Assembly: GCA_947449255.1 (NCBI GenBank)
Contig: CANFQX010000001.1
Location: forward strand, 248,001-312,000
Length of the DNA: 64,000 nt
Origin: Pseudobdellovibrionaceae bacterium
GTDB taxonomy: Bacteria > Bdellovibrionota > Bdellovibrionia > Bdellovibrionales > Bdellovibrionaceae
Direction of reading: 5' to 3'
A model generated the notes under the pieces. It was not told where the DNA came from, ran no database searches, and was given only the letters and a program-made list of their open reading frames with translations. Position numbers and translations under genes: made by a program. Shown in pieces: positions 61,972 through 64,000 of this stretch (position 1 is the first letter of the stretch; each line of letters begins with the position of its first letter).

Positions 61972-62910
61972 ATGTTAAATAAAAGAAACACAACCTGGAT
62001 CTTCTCTTTCTTCTTAGTCGCTTGTGCTATTTGTTGTTTTATTTTCTACTTCAGCAAGAGTAAACAGACTTCAAAAGAAAAAGTCGTACTCTCAGATATT
62101 TTAAAGAAAGATAAAATTTCAATGAGCACCTCTCCCTGGGGATCAGCTTACAAAAAAGATGAAGTTGAACCACTCCTTAAAGCATTGAGCTCTGAACTTC
62201 CAAAAAATGCTGAAAATTTTTTCCAGTTTTCAATTCATTACTTTGATGTCAAAGAGCCCGTTAATCTAAGTCCTGCACATTTGCAACAATTGATCAGCGA
62301 GACATTTAGCTTCCTTGAAAAAACTAAAAATATAAAGGCAACGGCTCGGTCTCGGACATTACTATTTCCTTTTATAAAAAGATTAAGGGGTCTTGGACAA
62401 GACACAGTTTTAAAAGAGGGACTTTTAAAGTGGACTAAAAAATGGAGTCCCAATGAAATTCACTTCATTGACGCCCTCGACGTCTTGGTTGGAATAAGCC
62501 CATTTGATGAAAATCTTTTAAAAACATGTCTAAACGTTCTAAAATCGGCTCCGGACCATGAAACCTTTGAAATTTCACAAATACTCCAAGACCTCAAAGA
62601 TCCGAAGGCCAAAACACTTTTCCTAAATACCATTGCAGCTCACTTCAATAAAGCGAGCCCGCAGCAACAGCCCCTCTACTTTAAAATTCTAATGCAAAAC
62701 TCTTCGCAAGCGATTTTAGATCTTGATCCAAAGATTAAATTTGCACTACAACAGAACTCTGATCTTTGGGTGGATGCCATTTTAACATCGGCCACCTTTG
62801 CCAAAGTTCCAAAGATCTTTAAGCCCTATATCGAAAAAATCTCCCAGGATAGATCACGCCCCTATTTTCAGCAACGAGCCCAAGCTGTGCTGAAGGTCCT
62901 CGGGGCCTAG
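61972..62910 (+). CDS. Membrane-anchored helical protein, function unknown
   Basis: Start at ATG 61972 with AAAGGTG 6 bases upstream (an earlier GTG at 61951 has none). A membrane anchor (residues about 8-30, WIFSFFLVACAICCFIFYF) is followed by about 275 mostly helical residues with Leu-rich repeats spaced like HEAT/ARM helices (LKALSSELPKN, LKTCLNVLKSAP). No catalytic motif is seen. It may be periplasmic scaffold. Not recognised. Confidence 0.55.
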   Translation: MLNKRNTTWIFSFFLVACAICCFIFYFSKSKQTSKEKVVLSDILKKDKISMSTSPWGSAYKKDEVEPLLKALSSELPKNAENFFQFSIHYFDVKEPVNLSPAHLQQLISETFSFLEKTKNIKATARSRTLLFPFIKRLRGLGQDTVLKEGLLKWTKKWSPNEIHFIDALDVLVGISPFDENLLKTCLNVLKSAPDHETFEISQILQDLKDPKAKTLFLNTIAAHFNKASPQQQPLYFKILMQNSSQAILDLDPKIKFALQQNSDLWVDAILTSATFAKVPKIFKPYIEKISQDRSRPYFQQRAQAVLKVLGA

Positions 62911-63021
62911 CTGACTTTAGGCTTCAACTCGACCCCGCCCAAGCTGAATAGACCCGACCATTTAAAATTACCCTTCCCAAAAAAATTCTATTAAAATGGA
63001 GAGAATTAGAGAACGTGTTAA

Positions 63022-63032
63022 GGGCTAAGCCC
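63022..63032. promoter_or_regulatory. Small palindrome upstream of the coiled-coil membrane protein gene
   Basis: GGGCT (63022-63026), A, AGCCC (63028-63032), about 35 bases before the next start codon. Weak candidate for an operator or leader hairpin. Confidence 0.2.
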
Positions 63033-63065
63033 CTCGTTCATGGAAATACTTAGAGGAGCCGTTCA

Positions 63066-63830
63066 ATGGATTTATTCGCAATACCGGCAAGTCATTTTAT
63101 CAGTGCCTTCAGTTTTATCCTACCGGATGCCGGAAATCTAAATATTAAAACCTTATCTTACTTTCAATCTTGTTTTCTTATTTTTAGCCTCTATTTTACC
63201 GGTTTTTTCTTAGTTGCCATGGCACTCATTTACCTGTTTAGTTTTTTAAAAAATACCCAAAAATATTTAACAAGGTATCTAAGCACTTTATCTTATCGCA
63301 ATGAAAAAATAAAACCTGTCACACTGGCCCTAGCGACGAAAATAGTCGAAAAAGAATTTGAAGTTCTGGGGTCAAATTATTTTATACTAGAGCCTGACAA
63401 TTCAAGTCCTCCAAAAGGAAATACTGAAACCGAGCCAAAGCGCCCAAAAATGTTCTCTTTTTCAAAACAGCAACAGACTCGCCAAAAAATAAAAAAATTA
63501 AAGGAAGAGCTGAATGCTTCTAAAATTGAAATCGTGGCACTGGAAACAGAGCGACTCAAGTTGCAAGAAGAAGTTGAAGGAATAAATCACCTCTGGGAAG
63601 TCACTTCCGCTGAGCTTAAAGATCTGCGTGCTAAGCACCAATCTTTGCTAGAGAGAGCCCTTATCGTTTCTCCTAAAGATAAAAGTGGAAAATTTAAAAA
63701 TCCTTCCATCAATCCTGAAAATAATTATGCTTCACATAAAACAATCTCTCCCGATGTTCAATTTATTGAACAAGAAATGAGACAAGATTTGGATTTCACT
63801 TCCCAGGAACAAACCCATCCATTGACCTAA
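63066..63830 (+). CDS. Membrane protein with cytoplasmic coiled coil, function unknown
   Basis: A 254-residue protein. Two hydrophobic stretches near the N-terminus (about 8-25 and 30-63, IFSLYFTGFFLVAMALIYLF), then a basic region and a long coiled coil (about 135-200: QQTRQKIKKLKEELNASKIEIVALETERLKLQEEVEGINHL). The C-terminal 55 residues are hydrophilic and probably disordered. AGAGGAG lies 6 bases before the ATG. No family recognised. Confidence 0.55.
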   Translation: MDLFAIPASHFISAFSFILPDAGNLNIKTLSYFQSCFLIFSLYFTGFFLVAMALIYLFSFLKNTQKYLTRYLSTLSYRNEKIKPVTLALATKIVEKEFEVLGSNYFILEPDNSSPPKGNTETEPKRPKMFSFSKQQQTRQKIKKLKEELNASKIEIVALETERLKLQEEVEGINHLWEVTSAELKDLRAKHQSLLERALIVSPKDKSGKFKNPSINPENNYASHKTISPDVQFIEQEMRQDLDFTSQEQTHPLT

Positions 63831-63851
63831 GGTCCCTGAAAGCCCATTCAA

Positions 63852-64000
63852 CTAATGTGCCGTGCAGCGGATCCATGAACCGATTGGGGAAGACTCACCG
63901 CGGGACATGTCCAAAATAAAATAATTTTCTGGATTAATTTTATCCCAATAAATCAGACGATGATCTGGTTTTTCACTCCATTCCCTACCGTAAATTTCCA
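63852..64000 (-). CDS. C-terminal end of a gene cut by the right window edge
   Basis: On the minus strand a frame enters at the right edge and continues for 48 codons to a TAG at 63852-63854. It reads as real protein: EIYGREWSEKPDHRLIYWDK, then NPENYFILDMSRG and SWIRCTAH at the end. Too short to assign to a family. The gene lies mainly outside the window. Confidence 0.6.
   Translation of the reverse strand, partial: EIYGREWSEKPDHRLIYWDKINPENYFILDMSRGESSPIGSWIRCTAH

Overview
The window reads as a stretch of ordinary chromosome from a Gram-negative, moderately AT-rich bacterium. I infer a Bdellovibrio-like member of the Bdellovibrionota. The reasons are the many small signal-peptide beta-barrel and lipoprotein genes of no known family, a chemosensory operon, motAB, mreB without mreCD, LPS-core-type glycosyltransferase, and RCC1-type surface lipoprotein gene. 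This assignment is inference from gene content; no rRNA gene is present to prove it. I see no prophage, insertion sequence, integron or CRISPR array. The only mobile-flavoured module is a hipBA toxin-antitoxin pair.

Layout. Positions 1-4.4 kb hold a short-chain dehydrogenase-like protein, a c-type-haem outer-membrane-like protein and exported proteins. 4.5-8 kb: YceI-like protein, lipoate ligase (lplA), CvfB-like S1 protein and a DJ-1/PfpI protein. 8.2-12 kb: an M1 peptidase, tRNA-Arg(CCU), a J-domain protein whose 3' end runs antisense into the tRNA, and a frameshifted small gene. 12-13.2 kb: a glutamate/aspartate-type symporter. 13.3-19.9 kb: a minus-strand chemosensory operon (cheW, haem-sensor MCP, cheA, cheR, cheB). 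20-24.5 kb: outer-membrane-like proteins and a two-gene unit with a probable BPI-like lipid-binding protein. 24.5-30.3 kb: Tat-exported amine oxidase, then a 2-oxoglutarate oxygenase coupled to a two-subunit ABC exporter. 30.3-34.5 kb: a subtilisin-TM-PilZ fusion, a DUF502 protein and a conserved protein. 34.6-36.4 kb: hipBA with three operator-like palindromes. 36.4-43.4 kb: metabolic and housekeeping genes (pepA, pdxH, FKBP isomerase, others). 43.5-46 kb: two-component system and a tiny Ala/Lys-rich exported protein. 46-50.5 kb: FecR-like protein, glycosyltransferase, mreB, class IV aminotransferase. 50.7-54.4 kb: metG, a SpoU methyltransferase and trmO. 54.4-58.1 kb: a 1239-residue RCC1-repeat lipoprotein. 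58.4-61.2 kb: motA, motB and a PEGA/TPR lipoprotein. The remainder holds envelope proteins and one gene cut by the right edge.

How genes work together. The che operon is a complete receptor-kinase-adaptation set in which CheB is the only response regulator. The 2-oxoglutarate oxygenase and both ABC subunits overlap and are probably translated as one unit. metG, the SpoU gene and trmO form a translation/tRNA-modification run. motA-motB-PEGA lipoprotein form an ion-driven stator operon. The most unusual proteins are the subtilisin with a cytoplasmic PilZ domain, the CheB with a degenerate CheD-like N-terminus, the ABCC-like split exporter and the BPI-like protein.
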